Shown here piece after piece: positions 8,228 through 16,780 of a stretch of DNA of 22,112 nt. The number at the start of each line of letters is the position of its first letter. Position 1 is the stretch's first letter. Location: assembly GCA_035945515.1 (NCBI GenBank), contig DASZAE010000103.1, forward strand, positions 1 through 22,112, written 5' to 3'. This DNA comes from RH2-MAG17b sp035945515. GTDB taxonomy: Bacteria; Acidobacteriota; Terriglobia; UBA7540. The translations under genes and the position numbers were made by a program. The notes under the pieces are model-generated. The model was not told the DNA's origin and searched no databases. It was given only the letters and a program-made list of their open reading frames with translations.

Positions 8228-8662
8228 AGATGACCTCCTGATGTACAGGCTCGTCAAACGGGACTGCGAACGTCCTTGCTATTGATCATGACGCGGCCAA
8301 TTAAAAAATCCTTTTGTGCTTAAGTATTGCTGCCGCGCTAGGTTATAGCCAGTAGCGTAGCATACCCGCGTCATGAGGCAAAGCCTGTTTTGTAGAAGTC
8401 CTGTGAGGGGTTTAGGGCGCGGGACCGGCTACCCAAAAGGCTTGACCTAGTCAGCGCAACAGCACCGTGATCCCGACACGGCTCTATGGTAACCAAGGGG
8501 CCAAGTTGGCTACATAGAGCCATCTCTGCCTGTTCTTGAGCAAGCATGTAAATCCACTTCGAGAAATTTGTTGGTTTACTCCGTCATGCAGTTTGTAAGA
8601 ATATAAATGAGAAGCGCGGCAGCGTGATTAAACTTGGGAAAGAAAGGGCGCGCAATACAACA
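8228..8662. other. Divergent intergenic region between the aldo/keto reductase and sucA
   Basis: A 435-bp region from which the aldo/keto reductase (minus) and sucA (plus) diverge. It must hold promoters for both. Its most obvious structure is a long hairpin at 8480-8521. A TATAAA at 8602-8607 could serve as a -10 for sucA but has no good -35 at 17 bp. I see no gene in it. Confidence 0.6.
8480..8521. repeat. Long inverted repeat (hairpin) upstream of sucA
   Basis: The left arm GGCTCTATGGTAACCAA and right arm TTGGCTACATAGAGCC are complementary over about 15-16 pairs with one bulged base and one mismatch, closing a 9-base loop. No T-run follows on either strand, so it is not a standard intrinsic terminator. 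It lies about 140 bp before the sucA start. It could be an operator for a dimeric regulator or a leader RNA structure, depending on where transcription starts. Confidence 0.7.
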
Positions 8663-11476
8663 ATGTCCGACGGCTGGCGGGATTTTCAAGGAGTCAACGC
8701 GGGGTATGTGGCTGAACTGTTCGACAGGTTCCAGCAAGACCCTAACTCTGTGGATGCAGAGGCGCGGGCGCTCTTCAGCCAGCTTCCTCCGCCGGGCGCT
8801 ACAAACGCCGCATTACTGGCCGCGGGCGCGCAGCCCACGGGGCTGATGGCCAAAGTAGTGGCCGCCGTCAACTTGGCGCAATCGATCCGGAAGTTCGGCA
8901 ATCTGGCGGCGCAGCTTGACCCGCTTGGCAGCGAGCCTCCGGGCGACCCGTCGCTTCTTGCCGGGAATCATGGAATTACAGAAAAAGATTTAGAGACGCT
9001 TCCGGCTAATATTATCGGCGGCCCGGTGGCGGAAGGCGCAGCCAACGCGCTTGAGGTCATTCGGGCCCTCCAGCAAATCTACTGCTCTCACAGCGGTTAC
9101 GACTATGCGCATTTGCGCGACCCTGAAGAGCGCCATTGGCTTGAAAACGCCACGGAATCGGGAACCTTCCGTCCCCCCAAGGACCCCATCCACGAGACTG
9201 TGGTGCTTGAACGGCTCACACAAGAAGGAGCGTTTGAGTTGTTCCTACACCGCACTTTCCCCGGTAAAACCCGGTTTTCGGTTGAGGGACTCGGTATGTT
9301 GATCCCGATCCTTGACGAAACTATCAGTGGCGCGGGCGAGGCGAAGGTGCAACAAATCCTGATCGGCATGGGACACCGAGGACGGCTGAACGTGCTGGCT
9401 CATGTCTTAAAGAAGCCGTATGCGCAGATTCTGGCCGAATTCAAGGACCCTGTGAAAGCCAGCTTATACCGCGGCGACCAGGGTTGGACCGGCGATGTGA
9501 AGTACCACTCGGGCGCGCGCCGCGCGATTGCAAGCAACCGCAAGCTGAACATGATTATTTCACTCGCGCCCAACCCCAGCCATCTCGAAGCCGTGGACCC
9601 CGTGGTGCTCGGCATGGCGCGAGCGGGAGGAACGCGGGTCGACAAGCCCGGCGCGCCCCAGTTTGATCCCACGCGAACGCTCCCTATTCTGATCCATGGC
9701 GACGCGGCATTTCCCGGACAAGGCGTTGTAGCGGAGACGCTCAACCTTTTTCGCTTGCCGGGCTATAGCGCCGGGGGAACGATCCACATTATTGCCAATA
9801 ACCAAGTGGGCTTTACTACGCCTTCCGAACAAGAGCGCAGCACAATTTTTGCCAGTGATCTCGCGCGTGGTTTCCGCATTCCGATTGTTCATGTCAATGC
9901 CGATGACCCGGAAGCCTGCCTGGAAGCGGCGCGCCTTGCCTTTGCCTACCGCGTCCGCTTCCACAAAGACTTTCTAATTGACCTCATCGGATACCGCCGC
10001 TACGGGCATAATGAGGGCGACGAGCCCAGTTTCACCCAGCCCTTGATGTATCAGAAAATCGCAACACACCCTACCGTCCGCCAGCTTTGGGTACAGACCC
10101 TCATCAGCCGGGGTATTATTCAGGAAGGTTTTGCCGAAGACCTCGTCCGCAAACATACTGCCGCGATCCAGAGCGCGTTTACCAAGCTCGTGCCGGAGAA
10201 GCATTTCGTTGAGCCCGTGCCCGAGCCGCCTGAACCCGGCGCGGCCAGCCATGTGAAAACGTCTGTCCCGCTCAACCAGCTCAACGCCCTGAACAAATCG
10301 CTGCGCAAGCTTCCTCAAGGTTTTACCCTGAACCGCAAGATCGAGCGCGCGGTTGAACGCAAGCTGGCCATTTTCGATAACGTCAGCGAGAAAAGCATCG
10401 ACTGGGCTTCGGCTGAAGAGTTAGCATGGGGGTCGATTCTGGCAGACGGCATCGCCATCCGCGTAACCGGACAGGACGTGGAGCGAGGCACGTTCAGCCA
10501 GCGGCACGCCGTCTTCCATGACGTAGAAACAGGACGGAAGTTTATCCCTCTACAAGCAATACCGGAGGCAAAGGCCGCGTTTGAGATCTCAAACAGCCCT
10601 CTTTCGGAAAACGCGGCGTTGGGCTTCGAATATGGCTACAACGTCAACGAGCCGGGGCGTCTGGTAATCTGGGAAGCTCAGTATGGGGACTTCATTAACG
10701 GCGCTCAAACCGTAATTGATGAGTTTATTGTTTCGGCCAGAGCGAAGTGGGGCTTGACGCCCTCTCTTGTGCTCCTGCTGCCCCACGGTTACGAAGGCCA
10801 GGGTCCTGACCACTCGAGCGGCCGCCCGGAGCGTTTCCTGCAGCTTGCCGCGGCGATCAATCTGCGCATCGCCAACTGCACGACGGCGGCGCAATACTTC
10901 CACCTATTGCGCCGTCAGGCCGCCCTGCTCAAAACAGACCCGCTGCCCCTTGTCGTGCTTACCCCAAAGAGCCTCCTTCGCCATTCCCTGGTGGCTTCGG
11001 CGCCGCGCGAACTCGCAGAGGGGTGTTGGCAGCCCGTGATCATTGATGAACAAGCCGCGCAATCGCCCGAAAATATCAGAAGACTTATCCTGTGCAGTGG
11101 AAAAGTGGCGGTGGACTTAATTACATCCCCTCAGAGAACGAAAGCCAGCCAGGTAGCCATCTGCCGCGTGGAGCAGATATACCCTTTGCCCGTTGACAAA
11201 ATCAAGGATACGTTGGCGCGCTATTCTGGCATCGAGGAAGTGGTGTGGCTACAGGAAGAGCCACGTAATATGGGCGCATGGGAGTTTGTGCGCTTGCAGA
11301 TTGCCCGCCTGATTGACGGCCGCTGCCCGCTGCATTATCTGGGACGTCCGCGTAGCTCGAGTCCGGCAGAAGGGTCATCAGCCTGGCACGCAGCCACTCA
11401 AGAGGCGCTTATCACCCAAGCGTTTGATGTGAAGGAAGTCAATACCGAAGAAACGGTCGTACTGAAAAAAGCGTAG
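8663..11476 (+). CDS. sucA: 2-oxoglutarate dehydrogenase E1
   Basis: TPP-dependent E1 of the 2-oxoglutarate dehydrogenase complex in the TCA cycle: it decarboxylates 2-oxoglutarate and succinylates the lipoyl group of E2. From this ATG the protein has 937 residues, the normal SucA length. The N-terminus carries the family's short tail (DFQGVNAGYVAELFDRFQQD). Conserved blocks follow: GMGHRGRLN (235-243), APNPSHLEAVDPVVLG, HGDAAFPGQGV (345-355), NNQVGFTT (379-386), and C-terminal LLPHGYEGQGPDHSS and VWLQEEPRNMGAW. An in-frame GTG at 8624 would add 13 residues. The ATG is preferred because the family-like sequence begins there, although its Shine-Dalgarno (AAAGGG) is distant. The gene is followed by sucB after 19 bp. 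No acyltransferase domain is fused to it, unlike mycobacterial Kgd. Confidence 0.96.
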   Translation: MSDGWRDFQGVNAGYVAELFDRFQQDPNSVDAEARALFSQLPPPGATNAALLAAGAQPTGLMAKVVAAVNLAQSIRKFGNLAAQLDPLGSEPPGDPSLLAGNHGITEKDLETLPANIIGGPVAEGAANALEVIRALQQIYCSHSGYDYAHLRDPEERHWLENATESGTFRPPKDPIHETVVLERLTQEGAFELFLHRTFPGKTRFSVEGLGMLIPILDETISGAGEAKVQQILIGMGHRGRLNVLAHVLKKPYAQILAEFKDPVKASLYRGDQGWTGDVKYHSGARRAIASNRKLNMIISLAPNPSHLEAVDPVVLGMARAGGTRVDKPGAPQFDPTRTLPILIHGDAAFPGQGVVAETLNLFRLPGYSAGGTIHIIANNQVGFTTPSEQERSTIFASDLARGFRIPIVHVNADDPEACLEAARLAFAYRVRFHKDFLIDLIGYRRYGHNEGDEPSFTQPLMYQKIATHPTVRQLWVQTLISRGIIQEGFAEDLVRKHTAAIQSAFTKLVPEKHFVEPVPEPPEPGAASHVKTSVPLNQLNALNKSLRKLPQGFTLNRKIERAVERKLAIFDNVSEKSIDWASAEELAWGSILADGIAIRVTGQDVERGTFSQRHAVFHDVETGRKFIPLQAIPEAKAAFEISNSPLSENAALGFEYGYNVNEPGRLVIWEAQYGDFINGAQTVIDEFIVSARAKWGLTPSLVLLLPHGYEGQGPDHSSGRPERFLQLAAAINLRIANCTTAAQYFHLLRRQAALLKTDPLPLVVLTPKSLLRHSLVASAPRELAEGCWQPVIIDEQAAQSPENIRRLILCSGKVAVDLITSPQRTKASQVAICRVEQIYPLPVDKIKDTLARYSGIEEVVWLQEEPRNMGAWEFVRLQIARLIDGRCPLHYLGRPRSSSPAEGSSAWHAATQEALITQAFDVKEVNTEETVVLKKA

Positions 11477-11495
11477 CCCGCTGTTGAGGGACATT

Positions 11496-12788
11496 ATGCC
11501 AACTAAAATTGTGGTTCCTGAGCTCGGCGAGTCTGTTCTCGAAGCCACCGTCGGTCATTGGAGAAAAAAAGAAGGTGACCACGTCAGCCCCGGCGAGGTT
11601 GTGGTCGAGCTTGAAACCGATAAGGTTGATCTCGAAGTAGGCGCTGAACAGGCCGGGGTGCTCGCCAAAATTGAGCGCAAAGAGGGAGAGGACGTCCACA
11701 TCGGAGACGTGCTCGGCCTGATCGATGAATCCATCGAAGCGCCGCTCACTCCTGCTGATGGCGCTTCCGCTGCCGCCGCACAAACCAGCCCCGCCTCGCC
11801 TGCTGCCAAACCTGAAAAACAGGAGCCCCTAATACCAGAGAAACCAAAGGATGCTCCGCCTGCCTCTCGACCCTTTCAACCAGCGGCTCAGGCTAAACCC
11901 GGGGTCATGCAGATTACGGCTGAAGAGCTGGCCACGCCATCCGCGCGGCGGCTGGCGCGCGAGCAGGGCCTAAATCTCGCGCATACTCCGGTAACTGATA
12001 CCACTGCCAGGGTCACTCGTCAGGAAGTTCAAAACCTTGTGGCGGCCTCCGCTGAGGAGCAGCCGCCAGCAGCCCCTACCCAACCTGCCGGGCGCGAGGA
12101 GCGGGTGCGCATGTCGCGCCGCCGCCAGACCATCGCCCAGCGGCTCGTCGAAGCTCAGCACACGGCCGCTATCCTGACCACATTTAATGAAATCGATATG
12201 GGCGCTGTGATGGCATTGCGCCAGCGTCAGAAAGAAAGCTTCAAGGATCGCTATGGTGTGAGTCTTGGATTGACTTCGTTTTTTGTAAAAGCCTCCGTAG
12301 CGGCGCTTCGCCGTTTTCCCCGTTTGAATGCGGAAATTCAAGGGGATGAGATCGTTCTAAAACACTATTACGATATCGGCGTGGCAGTCGGAGCCGCGGA
12401 AGGATTGGTGGTGCCCGTCTTGCGCAGCGCCGACCAAATGTCTTTCGCTGAAATCGAAATGGGCGTGAAGGAATACGCCCGCAAAGCGAAAGAAGGAACA
12501 CTCACCCTTTCCGATCTGCGCGGCGGCACCTTTTCAGTTACTAACGGCGGTGTGTTCGGTTCGCTGCTCTCGACCCCCATCTTGAACCCGCCACAGGCCG
12601 GCATTCTGGGACTGCATAAAGTGGAAGATCGCCCCGTGGCCGTCAACAGTGATGTTAAAATTCGACCCATGATGTACGTTGCGTTGAGCTATGATCACCG
12701 CCTGGTGGATGGCCTCGAAGCCGTGCAGTTCCTGGTGCGGGTGAAAGAGCTGATTGAAGATCCAGGCACGCTGCTGATTGAAAGCTGA
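11496..12788 (+). CDS. sucB: 2-oxoglutarate dehydrogenase E2, dihydrolipoamide succinyltransferase
   Basis: The E2 core of the 2-oxoglutarate dehydrogenase complex; it transfers succinyl from lipoate to CoA. The 430-residue protein has one lipoyl domain with K43 in ETDKVDLEV (the KVDLEV context is typical of SucB), a Pro/Ala-rich linker, a subunit-binding region at about 146-182 and the catalytic domain with H401 and D405 in SYDHRLVDG. The ATG at 11496 follows a GAGGG site at good spacing; an in-frame TTG at 11484 is less likely. In the subunit-binding region the helix ATPSARRLAREQGLNL is normal, but the usual GTGxxGR turn is replaced by TDTTARV, so its contact with E1 or E3 may differ. It is directly downstream of sucA, which fixes its specificity. 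Confidence 0.95.
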   Translation: MPTKIVVPELGESVLEATVGHWRKKEGDHVSPGEVVVELETDKVDLEVGAEQAGVLAKIERKEGEDVHIGDVLGLIDESIEAPLTPADGASAAAAQTSPASPAAKPEKQEPLIPEKPKDAPPASRPFQPAAQAKPGVMQITAEELATPSARRLAREQGLNLAHTPVTDTTARVTRQEVQNLVAASAEEQPPAAPTQPAGREERVRMSRRRQTIAQRLVEAQHTAAILTTFNEIDMGAVMALRQRQKESFKDRYGVSLGLTSFFVKASVAALRRFPRLNAEIQGDEIVLKHYYDIGVAVGAAEGLVVPVLRSADQMSFAEIEMGVKEYARKAKEGTLTLSDLRGGTFSVTNGGVFGSLLSTPILNPPQAGILGLHKVEDRPVAVNSDVKIRPMMYVALSYDHRLVDGLEAVQFLVRVKELIEDPGTLLIES

Positions 12789-12853
12789 AAATCTGGGCAA
12801 TAAATCAGAATAAGCACGTCTATGACTGTTCTGCTCAGGGGAAGGACTCAAAC

Positions 12854-13405
12854 ATGGCGCTCATCTACACAACTCGATTTCTCGAGGACTCGCGGGCGAT
12901 TTTCCGCCAGTACAAATCGCTGGCAGAAGGGGCTATGTCGCAAGTGAGCGATGAGGAATTTTTCCGCCCTCTCGATTCAGAGTCAAATTCAATCGCCCTC
13001 GTGGTCAAACATATGGCCGGCAACATGCGTTCGCGTTGGACCGACTTTCTTATGTCGGACGGCGAAAAGCCTTGGCGCGACCGCGACTCAGAGTTTGAAG
13101 ACAGGCGCGATCTTAGCCGCGCACAACTGCTCGAACTATGGGAAGCAGGGTGGAAGCTTGCTTTGTCAACGCTCGAATCACTGACAGATGCGGACTTGGA
13201 GCGCACCATTACCATTCGTGGGGAAAAGCACAGTGTGCTGCAGGCAATCAACCGCCAGATTGCCCACTATGCCTATCACGCCGGTCAGATTGTTTTCCTG
13301 AGCAAGCATTTTCGCTCCACGCAGTGGAAGACGTTGAGCATCGCCCGGAATAAATCCGGGGATTTCAGCCGGCAAGTGGCAAGAGGCGAGCTAAACCAGA
13401 GATAA
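12854..13405 (+). CDS. DinB family protein (DUF1572)
   Basis: A 183-residue four-helix-bundle protein of the DinB/YfiT-like superfamily, DUF1572 branch. The three metal-binding histidines are visible: H53 in VVKHMAGNMRSRW, and H138 and H142 in INRQIAHYAYHAGQIVFL. The DUF1572 features SNSIALVVKHMAGN and WTDFL support the assignment. Members of the superfamily include thiol-dependent transferases (mycothiol and bacillithiol S-transferases), but the substrate of this branch is not established. The ATG at 12854 follows a GGGGAAGGA site. It lies 65 bp after sucB on the same strand and could be read through from that operon, though no functional link is evident. It converges with the GNAT gene. Confidence 0.9.
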   Translation: MALIYTTRFLEDSRAIFRQYKSLAEGAMSQVSDEEFFRPLDSESNSIALVVKHMAGNMRSRWTDFLMSDGEKPWRDRDSEFEDRRDLSRAQLLELWEAGWKLALSTLESLTDADLERTITIRGEKHSVLQAINRQIAHYAYHAGQIVFLSKHFRSTQWKTLSIARNKSGDFSRQVARGELNQR

Positions 13406-13480
13406 TTTCCGCGCGCCTTGAAAAAAGCGGTTGATGCAGCGGCCAACTTCCTATATGGAAGATGCCGGACGACGCCCCCT

Positions 13481-14437
13481 TTACGCTGCTGACCTGTTCC
13501 AGACGTAAGCTCCAAAGGTTTGAAAAGTCTCAAATCCAAGATGGTCGTAAAAGCGCACAGCTCCCCGGTTGGCGTCCGTCACCGTCAAGGTTACTTCCTG
13601 GAATCCAAGCTTTGCGGCTTCGCGGAAGGAGACCTCCATGAGCGCCGCGCCGACGTGGCGGTTTTGGAACTCAACATCAACCGCCACCTGGGGCACGTGA
13701 GCGGTGGCCGCGCGCACTGCAGTCAGCGCGATGATACCGGCCAACTTCCGCGATGCACGGTGAATAGCAGCGAAGGATGCCTGCGGAAGATGCTCGCCAC
13801 AGCCGCGAAGGTGCACAATGTTTTCGATCAGATGAGCAGTTCCGCCGGTGGAGGCGTATTGATCGTTGATGCGCGCGTCCACGTGAGAGCGGTAGGCGCG
13901 GCACAATAGCCGGGCCGCTTCGTGGTTATGCTTTTTTTGCCACGGTTCGATTTCAAATTCTTTGTCCCATCCGTCCGGCTTGTGCTCCACTTCGGGGGCT
14001 TCAATCCTGCGGCTCATGAACCGGCGAAGATAACTTTCAAAGCGATGGCGGCTGAAACACGCATCGAGTTCAACCAAACTGAAGTGCGGCAATTGCGCCT
14101 CGACGCGCCGCACGCCCGGCGTGGCTTTGAGTGTTTCGATCACGTGCTCAAGCAGCGACACCGCGTTTTCAAGCATCTCACTGCTGGGCTGGACAAAGAG
14201 ATCTCCGATCAGGCCCTTTTCGCCTTCGTAGAGAAAAAAGCTATAGCCTTCAATTTTTCCGCCATTTACGAGCGCATATCCTGAGAGCCGTTTATCCGCA
14301 AGACAGGCGCTGATCAAGCGGGCGGAAGGCGTATAATCCCAGCGAAGGGTTTTGAACCAAGCTGCGGACTCGGCTTCAAGGAGCGGGGCGAAGTCCTTAG
14401 CTTCAAAGTGCCGGATGTCAATAATCTCAGCGGTCAA
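13481..14437 (-). CDS. GNAT family N-acetyltransferase, two GNAT-like halves
   Basis: A 318-residue protein. The C-terminal half is a recognisable GNAT acetyl-CoA-binding domain: VDVEFQNRHVGAALMEVSF corresponds to motif A with the pyrophosphate loop (QNRHVG), and TDANRGAVRFYDHLGFE is the C-terminal motif with the Asn and Tyr usual in the family. The N-terminal part also has a GNAT-like strand pattern (GKIEGYSFF then GLIGDLFVQP, about residues 53-84), suggesting an ancestral duplication. The start is uncertain because no ATG fits. A TTG at 14437 has AGGA upstream at good spacing; a TTG at 14467 is the longer alternative. Substrate is unknown. It is transcribed divergently from the lipid A acyltransferase gene and convergently with the DinB gene. 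Confidence 0.85.
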   Translation of the reverse strand: MTAEIIDIRHFEAKDFAPLLEAESAAWFKTLRWDYTPSARLISACLADKRLSGYALVNGGKIEGYSFFLYEGEKGLIGDLFVQPSSEMLENAVSLLEHVIETLKATPGVRRVEAQLPHFSLVELDACFSRHRFESYLRRFMSRRIEAPEVEHKPDGWDKEFEIEPWQKKHNHEAARLLCRAYRSHVDARINDQYASTGGTAHLIENIVHLRGCGEHLPQASFAAIHRASRKLAGIIALTAVRAATAHVPQVAVDVEFQNRHVGAALMEVSFREAAKLGFQEVTLTVTDANRGAVRFYDHLGFETFQTFGAYVWNRSAA

Positions 14438-14463
14438 AGGTGTTTTCCTGCGCGGCCTAAAGA

Positions 14464-14517
14464 GCAATCAGCAGTCAGCAAAAACATCAGCTTTGATTAT
14501 TATTTTTTGCTGATTGC
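14464..14517. repeat. Inverted repeat in the GNAT/lpxL divergent region
   Basis: GCAATCAGC (14464-14472) and GCTGATTGC (14509-14517) are exact reverse complements. An A-run lies inside the left arm (CAGCAAAAA) and a T-run inside the right arm (TTTTTTGCTG), which extend the pairing in an alternative register. It sits between two divergent genes. A promoter operator or a decayed palindromic repeat are both possible; the sequence alone does not decide. Confidence 0.5.
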
Positions 14518-14658
14518 AGATTTCAAACGGCTCATTATATGTCCGCCAAACTCTTGCGCTTTATGAAGAAGAGAGTATAACGCAATTTAACCATGGGTTT
14601 GCACGCACTGGATCATGTCCCGGCAGGAGAGCCTGGGACTGCGGAAAGGCGGGAGGCG

Positions 14659-15573
14659 ATGCTGCCCTCCTTGCGGCATCGCGTGGAATACTGGGCAGCC
14701 AAAGGCGCGCTTGTATTTCTGGGCGCGGTCCCTCATCGCGCGGCGCGCTGGTTCTGCTCTTTGCTGGCGCCGTTTAGCTATTGGTTATGGCCTCGCCTGC
14801 GCCGCACCGGCTTGTGGAATCTTCAACTTGCATATCCGGAATGGAGCGCCCGCGAGCGCCGTCTCGTGTTATTCAAAAGCTTTCAAAGCCTCGGCCGGAT
14901 GCTTGCAGACTTCGCGCATTTCCCCCGCCTCAACCGCGCGAACATCAACCGCCTGATTGTTTATGACGGGTTCGAGCACTACGAACACGCCTGCCGCATG
15001 GGCAAGGGCACGCTGTTTCTAACCGCACACTTTGGCAACTGGGAGTTAGGTTCATTTGCGCATAGCCTTTATGGTCACCCCGTCAATTTCGTAGCCCGGA
15101 AACTCGATAATCCGCTGATCGACGCGATGATCAACTATTACCGCTGTCTGAGCGGCGCGAAACCCATCGACAAAGCCGAGTTCGCTCGCCCAGCCTTGCG
15201 CGCCCTGAGGCGCAATGAGTCTGTGGGCATCCTGATGGATCAGAACATGATGCCCGCCGAAGGCGTCTTTGTGGATTTCTTCGGCAGGCTTGCCTCAACT
15301 ACCGCCAGCCCGGCGCGCGTCGCGCAGAAAACGGGCGCTGCAATTATGCTTGGGCTCGTCATTTGGGATGCCGGTCTCGGCAAGTACCGGCTAAAATTCG
15401 AGAGCGTCGAATGGATCCACCACGCGGACCCCGACGAGGAAGTTCTTGCGAATACCGCGAACTTCGCGCGGATTCTCGAGCGGTATATCCGCCAGTATCC
15501 CGCGCAATGGCTTTGGGTTCACCGCCGATGGAAGACGCGCCCGCCCGGCGAAGCTCCGCTCTATCCTTTTTAA
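14659..15573 (+). CDS. lpxL: Lysophospholipid/lipid A acyltransferase, LpxL/HtrB family
   Basis: A membrane-associated acyltransferase of the LpxL/HtrB/LpxM family, which adds secondary acyl chains to lipid A from acyl-ACP at the inner membrane. From this start it has 304 residues, a normal length. The family start RHRVEYWAAKGALVFLGAVP (hydrophobic N-terminus) is followed by the catalytic HX4E motif H124-F-G-N-W-E129 within LFLTAHFGNWELG. Further on are GILMDQNMMPAEGVFVDFFG and the C-terminal WLWVHRRWKTRP signature. An upstream in-frame ATG at 14593 adds 22 residues that do not look like the family and has no ribosome site. The chosen ATG has AAAGG and GGGAGG just before it, though the latter is very close. 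lpxD follows 90 bp later on the same strand. The exact acyl position on lipid A cannot be told from sequence. Confidence 0.9.
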   Translation: MLPSLRHRVEYWAAKGALVFLGAVPHRAARWFCSLLAPFSYWLWPRLRRTGLWNLQLAYPEWSARERRLVLFKSFQSLGRMLADFAHFPRLNRANINRLIVYDGFEHYEHACRMGKGTLFLTAHFGNWELGSFAHSLYGHPVNFVARKLDNPLIDAMINYYRCLSGAKPIDKAEFARPALRALRRNESVGILMDQNMMPAEGVFVDFFGRLASTTASPARVAQKTGAAIMLGLVIWDAGLGKYRLKFESVEWIHHADPDEEVLANTANFARILERYIRQYPAQWLWVHRRWKTRPPGEAPLYPF

Positions 15574-15663
15574 GGATGCAAAGAAAGAGCGCAGAACGGC
15601 GTTTGTATAGCGGGTCAGTTTGGACTCGCGCTGAGTGAACCGCCAAAATTCGAGGCTCCAGTC

Positions 15664-16677
15664 ATGACGGTGGACGAAGTCGCACAAATCGTGCGCGGCA
15701 TAGCCCAGGGTAATAAAGACCATGCGCTCGGCGGGATGGCCCAACTCGAAACCGCTAAGGCAAGCGATCTAGCCTATGTGGAAAGCAGTCGCGCTCTTGC
15801 CCAAGCCGCTCAATCCAAAGCAGGTTGCATTTTAGTGCGCGACGCTTCTTCTCTCCCTGGCCGCACCACCATCGAAGTTCAGCATCCAAAGCTCGCTTTC
15901 ATTCAAGCTGCGCAGGCGCTCGCGCCCAAAATCCAGCCGCCTGCAGGCGTTCACCCTAGCTCCATCGTCTCGGCGCGAGCTAGCCTGGAAGAAAACGTTT
16001 ATGTGGGACCTCATGTTGTCATTGAAGATGGAGTTCGCGTGGGCGCGCGCACGGCGCTCATGCCTGGAGTCTGCCTTGGGGCGGGCGCGCAAATTGGAGC
16101 AGACTGTGTGCTCCACCCGGGAGTTGTCCTCTATCCAGGCGCGCAGCTCGGAAGCCGCGTAATCCTCCATGCTGGCGTGGTGATTGGGGGCGATGGTTTT
16201 GGCTACGCCTTTGCTGAAGGCCGCCACCAGAAGTTTCCGCAAATAGGCGGCGTAGTGATTGAGGACGACGTGGAAATCGGCTGCAACAGCACGGTAGACC
16301 GTGGCTCACTTGGAATCACCGTCATCGGAGCAGGAACCAAGATCGATAATCTCGTGCAGATTGCCCACAATGTTCGCATCGGACGGCACTCAATCGTCGC
16401 TGCCCAAACCGGAATTTCCGGTAGCGTGGAGATTGGCGACTATGTGGTGATTGGCGGCCAAGTGGGGATCGGGGATCACGTTTGTATCGAGACTCGCGCT
16501 GTCGTCGGCTCCGGCGCCGGCATCCTGCCAGGCAAGATTATTCACGAGGGGAGTGTTGTTTGGGGCACCCCGGCAAGGCCGCTCGCAGAACTTAAGAAGC
16601 TTTACGCCCATTTTGCCCGCTTGCCTGAGCTGGCGCGAAGAGTGAGAGAGATTGAGAGGATTGAAAAGCGGAAGTAG
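15664..16677 (+). CDS. lpxD: UDP-3-O-acylglucosamine N-acyltransferase
   Basis: Third step of lipid A biosynthesis: it transfers a 3-hydroxyacyl chain from ACP to the 2-amino group of UDP-3-O-acylglucosamine in the cytoplasm. The 337-residue protein has the uridine-binding N-terminal domain (1-95), then a left-handed parallel beta helix of hexapeptide repeats from about 98 to 300 (for example VYVGPHVVIEDGVRVGARTA). The catalytic histidine is H235 in DNLVQIAHNVRIG, matching E. coli H239. GGDGFGYAF and VWGTPARP are further family marks. A C-terminal basic helix (RRVREIERIEKRK) completes it. GAGG lies eight bases before the ATG. It is the second gene after lpxL; the rest of the lipid A pathway (lpxA, lpxB, lpxC) is not in the window. 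Confidence 0.96.
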   Translation: MTVDEVAQIVRGIAQGNKDHALGGMAQLETAKASDLAYVESSRALAQAAQSKAGCILVRDASSLPGRTTIEVQHPKLAFIQAAQALAPKIQPPAGVHPSSIVSARASLEENVYVGPHVVIEDGVRVGARTALMPGVCLGAGAQIGADCVLHPGVVLYPGAQLGSRVILHAGVVIGGDGFGYAFAEGRHQKFPQIGGVVIEDDVEIGCNSTVDRGSLGITVIGAGTKIDNLVQIAHNVRIGRHSIVAAQTGISGSVEIGDYVVIGGQVGIGDHVCIETRAVVGSGAGILPGKIIHEGSVVWGTPARPLAELKKLYAHFARLPELARRVREIERIEKRK

Positions 16678-16699
16678 AGCCTTTGAGAAGCATACTTAA

Positions 16700-16756
16700 A
16701 GAAATTCGCTGCTTTGCGCTTCCCTTGCGCCTTGGCGCGAGAAGCTTTGAATTTCT
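16700..16756. terminator. Possible stem structure between converging lpxD and accB
   Basis: AGAAATTC (16700-16707) and GAATTTCT (16749-16756) are exact reverse complements, with G/C-rich partly complementary sequence between them (GCGCTTC, GGCGCGAGAAGC). It begins 22 bp after the lpxD stop and is followed by only a short T-containing stretch. It may act as a bidirectional terminator for two converging genes, but the long loop makes this weak. Confidence 0.3.
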
Positions 16757-16780
16757 CTATTTCGCCCAGGACCAAAATTA

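Noticed and set aside
13406..13480. Terminator between the converging DinB and GNAT genes
   Set aside because: Only a 5-bp stem (CTTCC/GGAAG) is visible with no T-run; too weak to call.
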